NCBI GenBank assembly: GCA_025559845.1
Contig: CP048469.1
Coordinates: forward strand, 434,001 to 498,000
Length of the DNA: 64,000 bases
Source: Agrobacterium tumefaciens
Lineage (GTDB): Bacteria; Pseudomonadota; Alphaproteobacteria; Rhizobiales; Rhizobiaceae
Direction: 5' to 3'
The first letter of the stretch is position 1; every line of letters starts with the position of its first letter. Shown in pieces: positions 45,947 through 54,838 of this stretch. A program made the translations under genes and the position numbers. The notes under the pieces were generated by a model, which saw only the letters and a list, made by a program, of their open reading frames with translations, was not told the origin of the DNA and made no database searches.

Positions 45947-46555
45947 CTAGATCGCATTGATGATTTTGCGCATGTCATCTGACCGCGCGCCCAGCATCAG
46001 GACGTTTTTCAAGGCGATTTTCGGGTCATGGGTCTGGAACAGCAGGCCGTCGCGGTGGAACGACTTGTTGATCGTTACGCTGCGATCCGGAAGTACGTCC
46101 ATTGCAATGGCGAAGTACATGCGGGAATAACGCGCATCGATATTTTCGAAGAAATTGTCGGAGCCACTGAGTTCCGCAAAGAAATTGGCGAAATAGAACG
46201 ACCAGAGCACATGGCGTTGCGCATCGAAACTGGTTTTCGATGCGGTGACGTGACAGTAGCCGAGATGTGGTCGGTCATCGAGAAGATGATGGAACACCAT
46301 CTTGGGGAAGCGAATGGAATGGTGAAAGGCATTGAGACGGCTGTGCGTCGCGTCTGCGGCGGCTTCCAGCTTGCGCCCGGTTATTTCAGCCACTTCAGCA
46401 TGGCTGTAATAGGTCCGCTCTTTGGGCAGCCAGCGTTCTTCATAGCGGCTGATGCGTCCCGTACGGAGAAATTCTGAATGTGCGGTCTTCGACCGTACCG
46501 GCGTTGTCGCGCGTTTGCTTGCATCAAAGTAGCGTATGCGTGTTGCCTTCTCCAC
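45947..46555 (-). CDS. Hypothetical rhizobial protein (DUF6656-like)
   Basis: 202 residues from GTG 46555, eight bases after GAGGG; a TTG at 46579 would add eight residues. No signal peptide or membrane helix. Notable strings: IRYFDASKRAT, HSEFLRTGRISRYEERWLP, FHHSIRFPKMVFHHLLDDRP, HLGYCHVTASKTSFD and FYFANFFAELSGSDNFF; the C-terminus ends FQTHDPKIALKNVLMLGARS. I believe this is the DUF6656 family (from memory, not certain). Function unknown. Divergent from gbcA with a palindrome between them. Confidence 0.6.
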   Translation of the reverse strand: MEKATRIRYFDASKRATTPVRSKTAHSEFLRTGRISRYEERWLPKERTYYSHAEVAEITGRKLEAAADATHSRLNAFHHSIRFPKMVFHHLLDDRPHLGYCHVTASKTSFDAQRHVLWSFYFANFFAELSGSDNFFENIDARYSRMYFAIAMDVLPDRSVTINKSFHRDGLLFQTHDPKIALKNVLMLGARSDDMRKIINAI

Positions 46556-46577
46556 GGACCATACCCTCGTTGCCGCC

Positions 46578-46605
46578 AATATCCCACTGTAAATTGGGGG
46601 ATATT
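46578..46605. promoter_or_regulatory. Inverted repeat in the DUF6656-like/gbcA divergent region
   Basis: AATATCCC (46578-46585) and GGGATATT (46598-46605): perfect 8-bp arms around 12 bases, near the start of the reverse gene and about 205 bases before gbcA. A candidate operator. Confidence 0.35.
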
Positions 46606-46811
46606 AATAGTCCGTTTCGGGGCAGGTGTCGTTTTTTAACGCTGAAAAGTCGCTTCGTGTGCCATATTGCGACGTGTTTGCCGACCGGAATACCTGTCGG
46701 ATTTCGCTGATAAATGGGCGCGCGACGACCAATATTCGATGTCGCAATTTGTCGCCAATGCGGAAGCCAATGTCGCTGTCTGCGCTCCTGCAAATCTCTA
46801 CCGGTGTTTAG

Positions 46812-48125
46812 ATGCTTGGTATGTTCCCGCAGCCCGAATTTGCAGATGTCGGGCAGGGTGGATCGATCGAGGATTTGGCCATGGAATTGCGTGATACCGT
46901 TTTGCGCCAGCTTAAGAACCGTCGTGAGGGTTTCAGTCTCGAACAACCCTTCTATACGGACCCGGACTATTTCAAGCTGGACATGGAAACGATCTGGTAC
47001 CGCGACTGGCTGTTCGTCGCCCATGATTGCGAAGTACCAAAGCCTGGCACTTACGTTACGGTGCAGATCGGCGCCTATTCGGTCATTATCGTACGTGGTC
47101 GCGATGGCGCAATTCGCGCCTTCCACAACTCCTGCCGTCACCGCGGTTCGCGCGTCTGCACGTCCCACAAGGGGCAATCGGCCCGTCTGGTCTGTCCTTA
47201 TCACCAGTGGACTTACGATCTGGATGGCAAGCTGCTCTTTGCCCGCCACATGGGTGAGGATTTCGACAAGGGCGAATTTGGCCTGAAGCCCGTCGCCTGC
47301 GAAAGCGTCGCGGGTTACGTGTTCATCTGTCTCGGCGCACAGCCGGCGGATTTCTCACCGGTCAGGGCCGAGGTGGAAGCCTACATGGCGCCGCACCGCA
47401 TCCAGGAAGCGAAGGTCGCGCACGAAAGCACGATCATCGAGAAGGGCAACTGGAAGCTGGTCTGGGAAAACAACCGCGAGTGCTACCACTGCGCGGCCAA
47501 CCATCCCGAACTCTGCCGCACCTATCCGGAAAATCCGAGTGTGACGGGCACCGATGGCGGTGCAAGCGACCCTGAGATCGGCGGTCATTGGGCACGCTGC
47601 GAAGCCGCTGGTTTGCCGAGCCGCTTCAAGATCGACCCGAAGGGGCAGTTCCGCGTTGCCCGCATGCCGCTGATTGGCGAAGCGGAAAGCTATACCATGT
47701 CGGGCAAGCGCGCTGTGAGGCGCCAGCTTTCTGATGATGTGACGATCAGCCATATCGGCGCATTGCTTCTGTTCCATTACCCGACGACCTGGAACCATTT
47801 CCTGGGTGATCACTCCATTTCCTTCCGCGTGCTGCCGCTCAGCGCCGAAGAAACCATGGTCACCACCAAATGGCTGGTTCACAAGGATGCGGTGGAAGGC
47901 GTCGATTACGATCTCGAAGAACTGACGCATGTTTGGAACGAGACCAACGATCAGGACCGCCGTATCGTTGAGGAAAATGCTTTCGGCATCCGCTCGCCCG
48001 CCTATGAACCTGGCCCTTACTCTATGGAGGATGAAGGCGGTGTGATGCAGTTCGTCAACTGGTATGCCGACTTCATGGTCGACCGGCTGTCCGGCGACAA
48101 GGCAAGGCTTTCTGCAGTCGCGTGA
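46812..48125 (+). CDS. gbcA: Rieske non-heme iron monooxygenase, glycine betaine/stachydrine demethylase subunit
   Basis: 437 residues (a shorter start at ATG 46821 is possible). N-terminal Rieske [2Fe-2S] domain with C108-X-H110 (SCRHRGSR) and C128-X2-H131 (CPYHQW), and a catalytic domain holding the mononuclear iron ligands in ENNRECYHCAANHPELC. Strongly resembles GbcA, which removes a methyl group from glycine betaine as formaldehyde; related enzymes act on stachydrine (proline betaine). The reductase gene gbcB begins seven bases after the stop. Plant-derived betaines would fit a rhizosphere bacterium. Confidence 0.9.
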   Translation: MLGMFPQPEFADVGQGGSIEDLAMELRDTVLRQLKNRREGFSLEQPFYTDPDYFKLDMETIWYRDWLFVAHDCEVPKPGTYVTVQIGAYSVIIVRGRDGAIRAFHNSCRHRGSRVCTSHKGQSARLVCPYHQWTYDLDGKLLFARHMGEDFDKGEFGLKPVACESVAGYVFICLGAQPADFSPVRAEVEAYMAPHRIQEAKVAHESTIIEKGNWKLVWENNRECYHCAANHPELCRTYPENPSVTGTDGGASDPEIGGHWARCEAAGLPSRFKIDPKGQFRVARMPLIGEAESYTMSGKRAVRRQLSDDVTISHIGALLLFHYPTTWNHFLGDHSISFRVLPLSAEETMVTTKWLVHKDAVEGVDYDLEELTHVWNETNDQDRRIVEENAFGIRSPAYEPGPYSMEDEGGVMQFVNWYADFMVDRLSGDKARLSAVA

Positions 48126-48132
48126 TCCGAAG

Positions 48133-49215
48133 ATGAACATGGCCGTAAGTTACAAGCACATCGACGAAATGAAGCCGTGGAGCGACAAGCTTCACCTCTT
48201 GGAGTCCGTTTCGGTGACGCCGGAAACGCCTGATGTCATGACGTTTCTGTTCCGCTCGGAGGACGAGAACTGGTTCCGGTATTTGCCCGGCCAATTCGTC
48301 ACCCTGGAGCTGCCGGTCGGGTCTGAGCCGCTGTTTCGCACCTACACACTGTCGTCCAGTCCCTCGCGGCCTTATTCTCTTTCGGTGACGGTGAAGGCAC
48401 AGGCCAACAGTATCGGCACGCGCTGGATGTTCGAAAACTTGCGTCCAGGCATGAAAATCAGGGCGCTCGGACCGCTCGGCGATTTTTCCTACGTTCGTCA
48501 CCCCGGAGAGAAGTATCTCTTCGTCTCGGCCGGGTCGGGCGTAACGCCGATGATGTCGATGGTGCGCGACATGAGCGATCGTGCACCGCAAAGCGATATC
48601 GCCTTCATCAACTGCTCCCGTTCGCCTTCGGATATCGTCTTCCGTCACGAACTCGAATATCTGGCGCGCTTCATGCCGAAATTGTCGCTAGGCTTCATTG
48701 TCGAGGGCTGCGGAAGAACCGATTTGTGGTCGGGCCTCAAGGGCATGATCGACAAAGCGAAGATCGCATTGCTTGCGCCGGATTTCATGGATCGTACCGT
48801 ATTCTGTTGTGGCCCGGAGCCCTTCATGGCGGCTGTGCGCTCGATGCTGGAGGCATCGGGTTTCGACATGAGCCGTTACCATCAGGAAAGCTTTGCCCCT
48901 GCTGCTCCGGTCTTCGTCGGTGAGAGCGCCGTCATCGATGCGGATGGCGAGGCAATGGCAAGTGTCGGCTTCACGCTGTCGGGCAAGGAAGCGCCATGCC
49001 AGCCGGGGCAGACGATCTTGATGACGGCCCGTGCTGCTGGAGTGCGTATCGGTGCGGCCTGCGAATCCGGCATCTGCGGCACCTGCCGCGTGCTCAAACT
49101 TTCGGGCGAAGTTGAGATGAGCCACAATGGCGGAATTCTCGATGAGGAGATCGAAGAAGGCTACATTCTTGCCTGTTGCTCACGTCCCTTGACCGATGTG
49201 AAGATCGAAGCGTGA
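48133..49215 (+). CDS. gbcB: Ferredoxin reductase component of the betaine demethylase
   Basis: 360 residues from ATG 48133, seven bases after gbcA; the open frame to 48064 overlaps gbcA and is not needed. FAD domain (FRTYTLSSSPSRPYSLSVTV), NAD(P) domain (YLFVSAGSGVTPMMSMVRDM; TVFCCGPEPFM) and a C-terminal plant-type [2Fe-2S] ferredoxin domain (GAACESGICGTCRV with the distal CC near LACCSRP). It passes electrons from NAD(P)H to the Rieske centre of GbcA. Confidence 0.9.
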   Translation: MNMAVSYKHIDEMKPWSDKLHLLESVSVTPETPDVMTFLFRSEDENWFRYLPGQFVTLELPVGSEPLFRTYTLSSSPSRPYSLSVTVKAQANSIGTRWMFENLRPGMKIRALGPLGDFSYVRHPGEKYLFVSAGSGVTPMMSMVRDMSDRAPQSDIAFINCSRSPSDIVFRHELEYLARFMPKLSLGFIVEGCGRTDLWSGLKGMIDKAKIALLAPDFMDRTVFCCGPEPFMAAVRSMLEASGFDMSRYHQESFAPAAPVFVGESAVIDADGEAMASVGFTLSGKEAPCQPGQTILMTARAAGVRIGAACESGICGTCRVLKLSGEVEMSHNGGILDEEIEEGYILACCSRPLTDVKIEA

Positions 49216-49375
49216 TGTCATCCTCCATCGCGTTGTGATGGAACTAATTTTCCCTTTTTGCGTTAGATGCGTATCGGGTTCTTTTCGGGTTTCACGGGGC
49301 TGACCGTTATCGCCGACGAGAATGGACGATAACCGGCGTGCAGAGCAGCGCGCGACAGCAAATGGAGGAAACACC

Positions 49376-49840
49376 ATGCTGAATTTCCGGACAACGAGCG
49401 TTGCCACAGCGCTCGTCGTGTTCCTGACAAGTTTTACACCTTCGCAGGCATTCCAGGTTCCGGTCCCGACCCCAAAGCCGGTTTCGACTGCGTCGGATAT
49501 TGTCGTGCCGGTCCAGTATCGTGAATGGGATCGGAGAAGGCCACCAGGCGATCGTATGTACCGTCCGCGTCCGCCCCGTGACGGCTATTATAATGGCCAT
49601 CGCGGCTACAGGGATCGCCGCCCCGGTTACCGTTATCACAACGGCTATTGGTTCCCGCTGGCAGCCTTTGCGGCTGGCGCCATCATCGGCGGCACGGTGG
49701 CACAGCCGTCACGTCCCGCCTACGGTGGCAGCCATGTCGAATGGTGCCAGAACCGTTGGCGTTCGTACCGTGCTTACGACAACACCTATCAGCCGAACAG
49801 TGGTCCGCGACGCATTTGCGTTTCGCCTTACAGCCGCTGA
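49376..49840 (+). CDS. BA14K family exported protein, copy 1
   Basis: 154 residues from ATG 49376 with GGAGG upstream (frame open to 49322). Signal peptide (SVATALVVFLTSFTPSQA), an Arg/Pro/Tyr-rich middle (GYYNGHRGYRDRRPGYRY), a membrane-like helix GYWFPLAAFAAGAIIGG, and the BA14K C-terminus (HVEWCQNRWRSYRAYDNTY, QPNSGPRRICVSPY). BA14K of Brucella is a lectin-like surface immunogen; role here unknown. Followed by a hairpin and a paralogue. Confidence 0.88.
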   Translation: MLNFRTTSVATALVVFLTSFTPSQAFQVPVPTPKPVSTASDIVVPVQYREWDRRRPPGDRMYRPRPPRDGYYNGHRGYRDRRPGYRYHNGYWFPLAAFAAGAIIGGTVAQPSRPAYGGSHVEWCQNRWRSYRAYDNTYQPNSGPRRICVSPYSR

Positions 49841-49850
49841 CGGTTGTGTT

Positions 49851-49879
49851 CGAAAACCCGGATCATTTCCGGGTTTTCG
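49851..49879 (+). terminator. Terminator between the two BA14K genes
   Basis: 11-bp perfect arms CGAAAACCCGG / CCGGGTTTTCG, 7-base loop, 11 bases after the stop. The T-run is part of the stem only. Confidence 0.65.
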
Positions 49880-50053
49880 GCCCTTAGGGGCAAATCTGGT
49901 AAACGACACGTGATTGCAGCGTTAATGCTGGGTTCAGGCGAAAACTCATAGCCTTAGACATGTAAAAGCCGCGCCAGGGCTGAAAATTGGCCAAAATGGA
50001 GAAAACCAGATTCACAATACGGCCTAGTGACCGTCGTGAATGGAGGAAGTCAG

Positions 50054-50545
50054 ATGAAAAGCTATGTTAAGACTATCTTTGCTGCTGGTCTTTCTGCGAT
50101 CATGGTTGCGGGCGCTATCGTTCCGGCGCAGGCCCTGCCATTGACCATGGCGCCGAAGAGCGTCGAAACGGCAGGCAGCGATGTCGTGAACGTGCAGTAC
50201 TATCGTGACCGCTACGAGCGCCGTGGCTGGTATAACGGCCATCGCGGTTATCGCGATTACCGTCCGGGTTACCGCCATCGCGACGGTTACTGGTTCCCGC
50301 TTGCAGCCTTCGCAACGGGAGCGATTATCGGCGGTGCGCTGTCTCAGCCACGCGAAGTTTATCGCCCGGTACCGGAATACCGTCCGCGTCCAGTCTATCG
50401 CGAATATCGTCCGGTCTATCGCGGTGGCATGAGCCGCGCACACGTGAACTGGTGCTATGGCCGTTATCGTTCCTACGATGCCGGTAGCAACACGTTCCAG
50501 CCATATAATGGTCCGCGCCAGCCCTGCTATTCGCCTTACGGCTGA
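50054..50545 (+). CDS. BA14K family exported protein, copy 2
   Basis: 163 residues from ATG 50054 with GGAGG eight bases upstream. Signal peptide (MKSYVKTIFAAGLSAIMVAG...PAQA), then WYNGHRGYRDYRPGYRHRDG, helix YWFPLAAFATGAIIGGALS, a YRPVPEYRPRPVYREYRPVY repeat, and the C-terminus HVNWCYGRYRSYDAGSNTFQ. Core segments agree almost residue by residue with copy 1, so the pair arose by tandem duplication, followed by drift and expansion of the YRP repeat. Confidence 0.88.
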   Translation: MKSYVKTIFAAGLSAIMVAGAIVPAQALPLTMAPKSVETAGSDVVNVQYYRDRYERRGWYNGHRGYRDYRPGYRHRDGYWFPLAAFATGAIIGGALSQPREVYRPVPEYRPRPVYREYRPVYRGGMSRAHVNWCYGRYRSYDAGSNTFQPYNGPRQPCYSPYG

Positions 50546-50570
50546 TCGCATAAGCGCTCAGATTGACAGG

Positions 50571-50596
50571 AAAGCCGCCCCGCCCGGGCGGCTTTT
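50571..50596. terminator. Bidirectional terminator between BA14K copy 2 and the CorA/ZntB gene
   Basis: 10-bp perfect stem AAAGCCGCCC (50571-50580) / GGGCGGCTTT (50586-50595), 5-base loop, followed by TATTTT on the forward side. Confidence 0.85.
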
Positions 50597-50607
50597 ATTT
50601 TGGCCGA

Positions 50608-51603
50608 TCAGAGAATGCGTGCCCGTTTCAGCACGAACCAGGCGAGCGCAATCGAGATGACGATGAACAGGCTCGCTGACAACGTTCCTCCTGTGCCAAC
50701 CGTAAACGGCAATTCATCCGTATTCATGCCGAAGAAACCCGTCACAAGCGACGGCGGCAGAAGAAATGCGGTCATCAGGGAGAGAATGTAAAGGTGGCGG
50801 TTGGTCTCGGACGAGAGTTTGGAATCGATTTCCTCGTGCAGCAGACGGGCTCGTTCCTGCAAGGCGTAGACATCGTGGTCCACTGCCTCAAGACGTCCCA
50901 TCAGGCGTGAAGCAACATCCTCGAAGCCATCCGGCATCTCGTCTTCATCCACGGCCGATGCGCGTCGCATCAATGTCAGCACCGTGCGAAGGTGGCGGTG
51001 CAACCGGACGACCGTGCGACGTAGCGGCGCGAGGCGGCGCCGTTCGTCGCGTGTCTCGCTGTCGTAAACGAGATCCTCGATCGTGTTGAGTTGCTCCGTG
51101 GTTTCCATCACCAGGCTGATGAGCGAACGCTGGAATTCCGCGACCAGACCCTCAAAGACATGTGATGGCGTCGTGTAGCGGTTGGCGTTCTTGTCGATTG
51201 CCGCTTTCAAGCGATCCACCGAGCGCAGCGGTTGAAGGCGCGTGGTGATAATGAAGCGATCACTGACCGCAAAGTGCAACCATCCGAAATCGCGCGTTTC
51301 CTGATCGAACTCGCGCTGGAAATCGACCAGCGTACCATAGAGCGACTTTTCGTCGACGGTGATGGAGGGATGCGTCTCATGGGTGGTGAGAGTCGCACGC
51401 GCGGTCGGATCGAGGCCGGGGATCGTTTCTAGAAAGCCTGCCACGCGCTGGTCTGCCAGATTGAGATGCAGCCAGAAGAACCCACCACAATCGACCATTT
51501 CGTTGAAACCGGCATCTGGCGCCAGCCGCCGGCAGGGCGCTTTTCCAGGCTGGAAGTGATAGGCCCAGACAAGGCCGGGGATAACGGGTGTTACGAGATC
51601 CAT
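50608..51603 (-). CDS. zntB: CorA/ZntB-type metal ion transporter
   Basis: 331 residues from ATG 51603 (AGGA upstream); the frame is open to 51753, adding 50 Pro/Thr-rich residues that I consider unlikely. Soluble funnel (SITVDEKSLYGTLVDFQRE), a long coiled stalk helix, two C-terminal membrane helices, and the pore signature FFGMNTDELPF. The E/D-rich TDELPF after GMN and the overall pattern fit ZntB (zinc) rather than CorA (magnesium). Expected to move a divalent cation; direction is debated in the family. Confidence 0.85.
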   Translation of the reverse strand: MDLVTPVIPGLVWAYHFQPGKAPCRRLAPDAGFNEMVDCGGFFWLHLNLADQRVAGFLETIPGLDPTARATLTTHETHPSITVDEKSLYGTLVDFQREFDQETRDFGWLHFAVSDRFIITTRLQPLRSVDRLKAAIDKNANRYTTPSHVFEGLVAEFQRSLISLVMETTEQLNTIEDLVYDSETRDERRRLAPLRRTVVRLHRHLRTVLTLMRRASAVDEDEMPDGFEDVASRLMGRLEAVDHDVYALQERARLLHEEIDSKLSSETNRHLYILSLMTAFLLPPSLVTGFFGMNTDELPFTVGTGGTLSASLFIVISIALAWFVLKRARIL

Positions 51604-51788
51604 CGTGGCAGTCCTGACCGGCTGGATGGGAGGAGGGGAAGCATCCGTCGTTTCGGAATGAAACGGCGGCGGCAGCGCGGCACTTTTTGAGGGCCGGTCC
51701 CGCGTGGTTTCGACCCAAGCCGCATGCAGAGCAAATTCATGTGACAGTTTCATAACAGTGACGATGAAGGCTGGCCGGAATTTTCAAA

Positions 51789-51804
51789 TTGACGTTTACG
51801 TAAA
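51789..51804. promoter_or_regulatory. ACGT-N2-ACGT imperfect palindrome before the acyl-CoA dehydrogenase
   Basis: TTGACGTTTACGTAAA shows dyad symmetry with two ACGT cores and matching TT/AA ends, 54 bases before the dehydrogenase start. It resembles the TTxACGT-xx-ACGTxAA type operator I recall for MerR-family LiuR regulators of acyl-CoA and branched-chain catabolism. The TTGACG can also serve as a -35, but the -10 (TAGCCC) is poor. Confidence 0.4.
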
Positions 51805-51857
51805 AATAATTTAGCCCGAAAACAGCATAGTACGGAACAGCTTCGGGAGGAGGCAGG

Positions 51858-53642
51858 ATGTATACCGCGCCGGTAGACGACATTGCGTTCACGCTCAAAC
51901 ATGTCGCGGGCCTTTCAGATGCGCTGGCGAATACCGCGCTGGGTGACCTCGACGAAGATGTGGTGGATGCCATCCTGCACGAGGCGGGTCGTTTTGCGAC
52001 GGACCAGGTTGCGCCGCTTGCCGACATCGGTGACCGTCAGGGCGCCCGGCTTGTGGATGGCAAGGTCAGCACACCGGATGGCTGGGCCGACCTCTATCGC
52101 AGCTGGGCGGAAGCGGGCTGGAACAGCCTGACGGCGCCGGAAGAGTTTGGCGGCCAGAACCTGCCGCACATGCTGAACGTTGCTGCCCTCGAAATGTGGA
52201 ACTCCGGTTCCATGGCCTTTGCGCTGGCGCCCACATTGACCATGGGCGCAGTCGAGGCCCTGGTGGCGCATGGCAGCAATGACCTTAAGCGCGCCTATCT
52301 TCCCAAACTCGTTTCCGGCGAATGGACCGGAACCATGAACCTGACTGAGCCCCACGCCGGCTCGGATCTCGGGGCGCTGAAAGCGCGTGCCGAACGTAAG
52401 GCCGACGGCACTTACAGGATTTTCGGCCAGAAGATTTTCATTACATGGGGCGAGCACGACGCGGCGGACAACATTATCCATCTCGTTCTCGCGCGCCTAC
52501 CGGATGCGCCGGCCGGAACCCGCGGCATTTCGCTGTTCCTTGTTCCGAAATTCCTCCTGGATGACAACGGTCGTCCTGACGGCAGAAATGACGTGTTCTG
52601 CCATTCGCTGGAACACAAGCTGGGTATCCACGGTTCGCCAACCTGCACGATGATTTTCGGTGACGGCAAGTTCGGAGAGGAAAAAGGCGCGCTCGGCTGG
52701 CTGGTGGGTGAGGAGAACAAGGGCCTCGCCTGCATGTTCACGATGATGAACAATGCCCGCCTTGCTGTTGGAATGCAGGGCGTGGCAATCTGCGAGGCAG
52801 CCACTCAGAAGGCGATTGCCTATGCCAGGGAACGTACGCAGGGCAAGGCGCCGGGCTGGCAGGGTTCCGGCATGAGCCCGATCATCGAACATCCCGATAT
52901 CGCCAGAACGCTTCTGACGATGAAGGCGCTGACGCAGGGTTCTCGGGCGATTTCCTTCAGTTGTGCGCACGCCATCGACATGGCGCATGCCGCTGAAAAC
53001 GATGTGGATCGCAATCACTGGCAGGAACGTGCTGCCCTGTTGACCCCGATCGCCAAGTCCTTTTCCACCGATGCGGGCGTTGATGTCGCTTCTCTGGGCA
53101 TTCAGGTGCACGGTGGTATGGGCTTCATCGAGGAAACCGGTGCAGCCCGTTACCTGCGCGACGCGCGCATCGCACCGATCTATGAGGGCACCAACGGCAT
53201 CCAGGCAATCGACCTCGTCATGCGCAAGCTGCCCTTGTCCGGCGGCGCGCAGGTACGCGGCTTCATTCAGGAACTCAAGGAGATCGCTGCGCGTCTTTCC
53301 GCCTCCAACCGGGACGATCTCGGCAAGTCGGCGACCTATCTGGAGACGAGCCTCAACGATCTCGAAACAGTCACGGATTGGCTGCAGGAGCGCATCAAGA
53401 GTGGCGAAACTGATATCGCCCTTGCTGGTGCAACCCCCTATCAGCGGCTCTTTGGCCTCACGTTGACTGGTGCCTACCTTGCCAAGGGCGCGCTTGCTTC
53501 CGTCGATGATGGCAAGGGTGCGCATCGTGCATCGTTGTGCCGTTTTGCTGCGGAAAACCTGCTTGCTGAAACGGCGGCACTCAAGGATCGCGTCATGAGC
53601 GGCGCAGCAAGTCTTGCAGCGGCGCGTGCCGTGCTCGGTTGA
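51858..53642 (+). CDS. Acyl-CoA dehydrogenase
   Basis: 594 residues, longer than classic ACADs because of an N-terminal extension and a C-terminal domain, as in the DmdC/FadE12-like group. FAD/substrate motifs: MNLTEPHAGSDLGALKARAE, QKIFITWGEHD, ARLAVGMQGVAICEAATQ and the C-terminal QVHGGMGFIEETGAARYLRD with the catalytic Glu in PIYEGTNGIQAIDLVMRK. It oxidises an acyl-CoA to the enoyl-CoA using FAD; chain specificity unknown. The enoyl-CoA hydratase gene starts 10 bases after its stop, so they act in sequence. Confidence 0.92.
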   Translation: MYTAPVDDIAFTLKHVAGLSDALANTALGDLDEDVVDAILHEAGRFATDQVAPLADIGDRQGARLVDGKVSTPDGWADLYRSWAEAGWNSLTAPEEFGGQNLPHMLNVAALEMWNSGSMAFALAPTLTMGAVEALVAHGSNDLKRAYLPKLVSGEWTGTMNLTEPHAGSDLGALKARAERKADGTYRIFGQKIFITWGEHDAADNIIHLVLARLPDAPAGTRGISLFLVPKFLLDDNGRPDGRNDVFCHSLEHKLGIHGSPTCTMIFGDGKFGEEKGALGWLVGEENKGLACMFTMMNNARLAVGMQGVAICEAATQKAIAYARERTQGKAPGWQGSGMSPIIEHPDIARTLLTMKALTQGSRAISFSCAHAIDMAHAAENDVDRNHWQERAALLTPIAKSFSTDAGVDVASLGIQVHGGMGFIEETGAARYLRDARIAPIYEGTNGIQAIDLVMRKLPLSGGAQVRGFIQELKEIAARLSASNRDDLGKSATYLETSLNDLETVTDWLQERIKSGETDIALAGATPYQRLFGLTLTGAYLAKGALASVDDGKGAHRASLCRFAAENLLAETAALKDRVMSGAASLAAARAVLG

Positions 53643-53652
53643 GGAGAACTGG

Positions 53653-54411
53653 ATGTCTGACGATCATATTCTTGTCGAACGGATCGCCCACGCGCCGGAA
53701 GTTCTGGCCATTCGGTTCAACCGGCCTGAAAAGAAAAACGCCATTACCGACGCCATGTATCGCCGCATGGCAGAAGCCCTTGTTGCAGCCAACAATGACC
53801 CGGAAACGCGCGTCGTTGCGTTTCTCGGCACGGAAGGCTGCTTTTCTGCCGGGAATGACATGGCCGATTTTCTGGCCTTCGCAATGGCTGGCGGCAAGGG
53901 CAAACTCGCTGTTCTGGATTTCCTGACGGCGCTGGCAACCTTTGAGAAACCGCTGGTTTCGGGCGTGGATGGACTTGCAATCGGTATCGGCACGACGCTG
54001 CATCTGCATTGCGATATGACGGTTGCTTCCAGCCGCAGCCTGTTCAAGACGCCCTTCGTTGATCTGGCGCTGGTGCCGGAAGCCGCTTCCAGCCTGCTTG
54101 CGCCACGCATCATGGGCCATCAGCGCGCTTTCGCCTTGCTCGCGATGGGAGAAGGTTTTTCTGCCGAGCAGGCATCTGCCGCCGGGCTGGTCTGGAAGGT
54201 TACCGAACCGGAACACGTCGAGACTGAGACGCTGGCAATCGCCATGCGTCTTGCGGCTAAACCGCCGGAAGCGCTGAAAATCGCTCGGGATCTGCTGCGC
54301 GGCAAGTCGGATGACGTGTTGGCCCGCATTGAAGACGAGGCGCGGCATTTTGTGGCGCGTTTGCAGAGCGCGGAAGCTAGAGCGGCCTTCGAAGCATTCA
54401 TGCGCCGTTAA
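53653..54411 (+). CDS. Enoyl-CoA hydratase/isomerase family protein
   Basis: 252 residues from ATG 53653, six bases after GAGGAG; ten bases after the dehydrogenase. Crotonase fold: IRFNRPEKKNAITDAMYRRM, the oxyanion-hole strings CFSAGNDMADFLAF and GVDGLAIGIGTTLHLHCDMT, and PFVDLALVPEAASS with a catalytic Glu candidate. Its partner dehydrogenase supplies the enoyl-CoA. Confidence 0.92.
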   Translation: MSDDHILVERIAHAPEVLAIRFNRPEKKNAITDAMYRRMAEALVAANNDPETRVVAFLGTEGCFSAGNDMADFLAFAMAGGKGKLAVLDFLTALATFEKPLVSGVDGLAIGIGTTLHLHCDMTVASSRSLFKTPFVDLALVPEAASSLLAPRIMGHQRAFALLAMGEGFSAEQASAAGLVWKVTEPEHVETETLAIAMRLAAKPPEALKIARDLLRGKSDDVLARIEDEARHFVARLQSAEARAAFEAFMRR

Positions 54412-54502
54412 GCGTGCCGGTGGGAATTTCCGGTTATTAAGGAACTCGGCAATATCTGCCGGGTTAGATCGCGAAATCCGCCATCAGCCGAAAGCCGAGC
54501 CC

Positions 54503-54826
54503 ATGCGAAATACTGTCTTCGCCGCGATTACCATGATCCTGTCGACCAGCGTGGCACAGGCGGCCACCGTGTCTCCACAAATGTCATATCCTGTTGGGCA
54601 GGACATCATTCTCGCGCAATCGGTCGTCACGCAGGATGGCCAGAACTTTTATTCCGGCAACAACCGTCAGCGTCAGCAGCGTGCACGCTTCGTCTGCGTC
54701 ATCACGCCGCCTGACAGTGCCAATCGCAACCGGCCATATGTCTGTCCGGTCCAGCAGGGGCGGGTGGGTGGACGTTGCCGCTGCTCCGGCGTGGTGGGCA
54801 ACGGCAACATCGATACTGCCTGGTAA
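54503..54826 (+). CDS. Small exported hypothetical protein
   Basis: 107 residues from ATG 54503; signal peptide MRNTVFAAITMILSTSVAQA, then a Gln/Asn/Arg-rich mature part (GQNFYSGNNRQRQQRARFVC) with cysteines at CVITPPDSANRNRPYVCPVQ and RVGGRCRCSGVVG. The four Cys could form two disulfides. No Pfam family recognised. Convergent with the RNA methyltransferase gene, 12 bases apart; the upstream 64 codons of the open frame overlap the hydratase gene and are not coding. Confidence 0.7.
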   Translation: MRNTVFAAITMILSTSVAQAATVSPQMSYPVGQDIILAQSVVTQDGQNFYSGNNRQRQQRARFVCVITPPDSANRNRPYVCPVQQGRVGGRCRCSGVVGNGNIDTAW

Positions 54827-54838
54827 ACAGTCTGGAGA

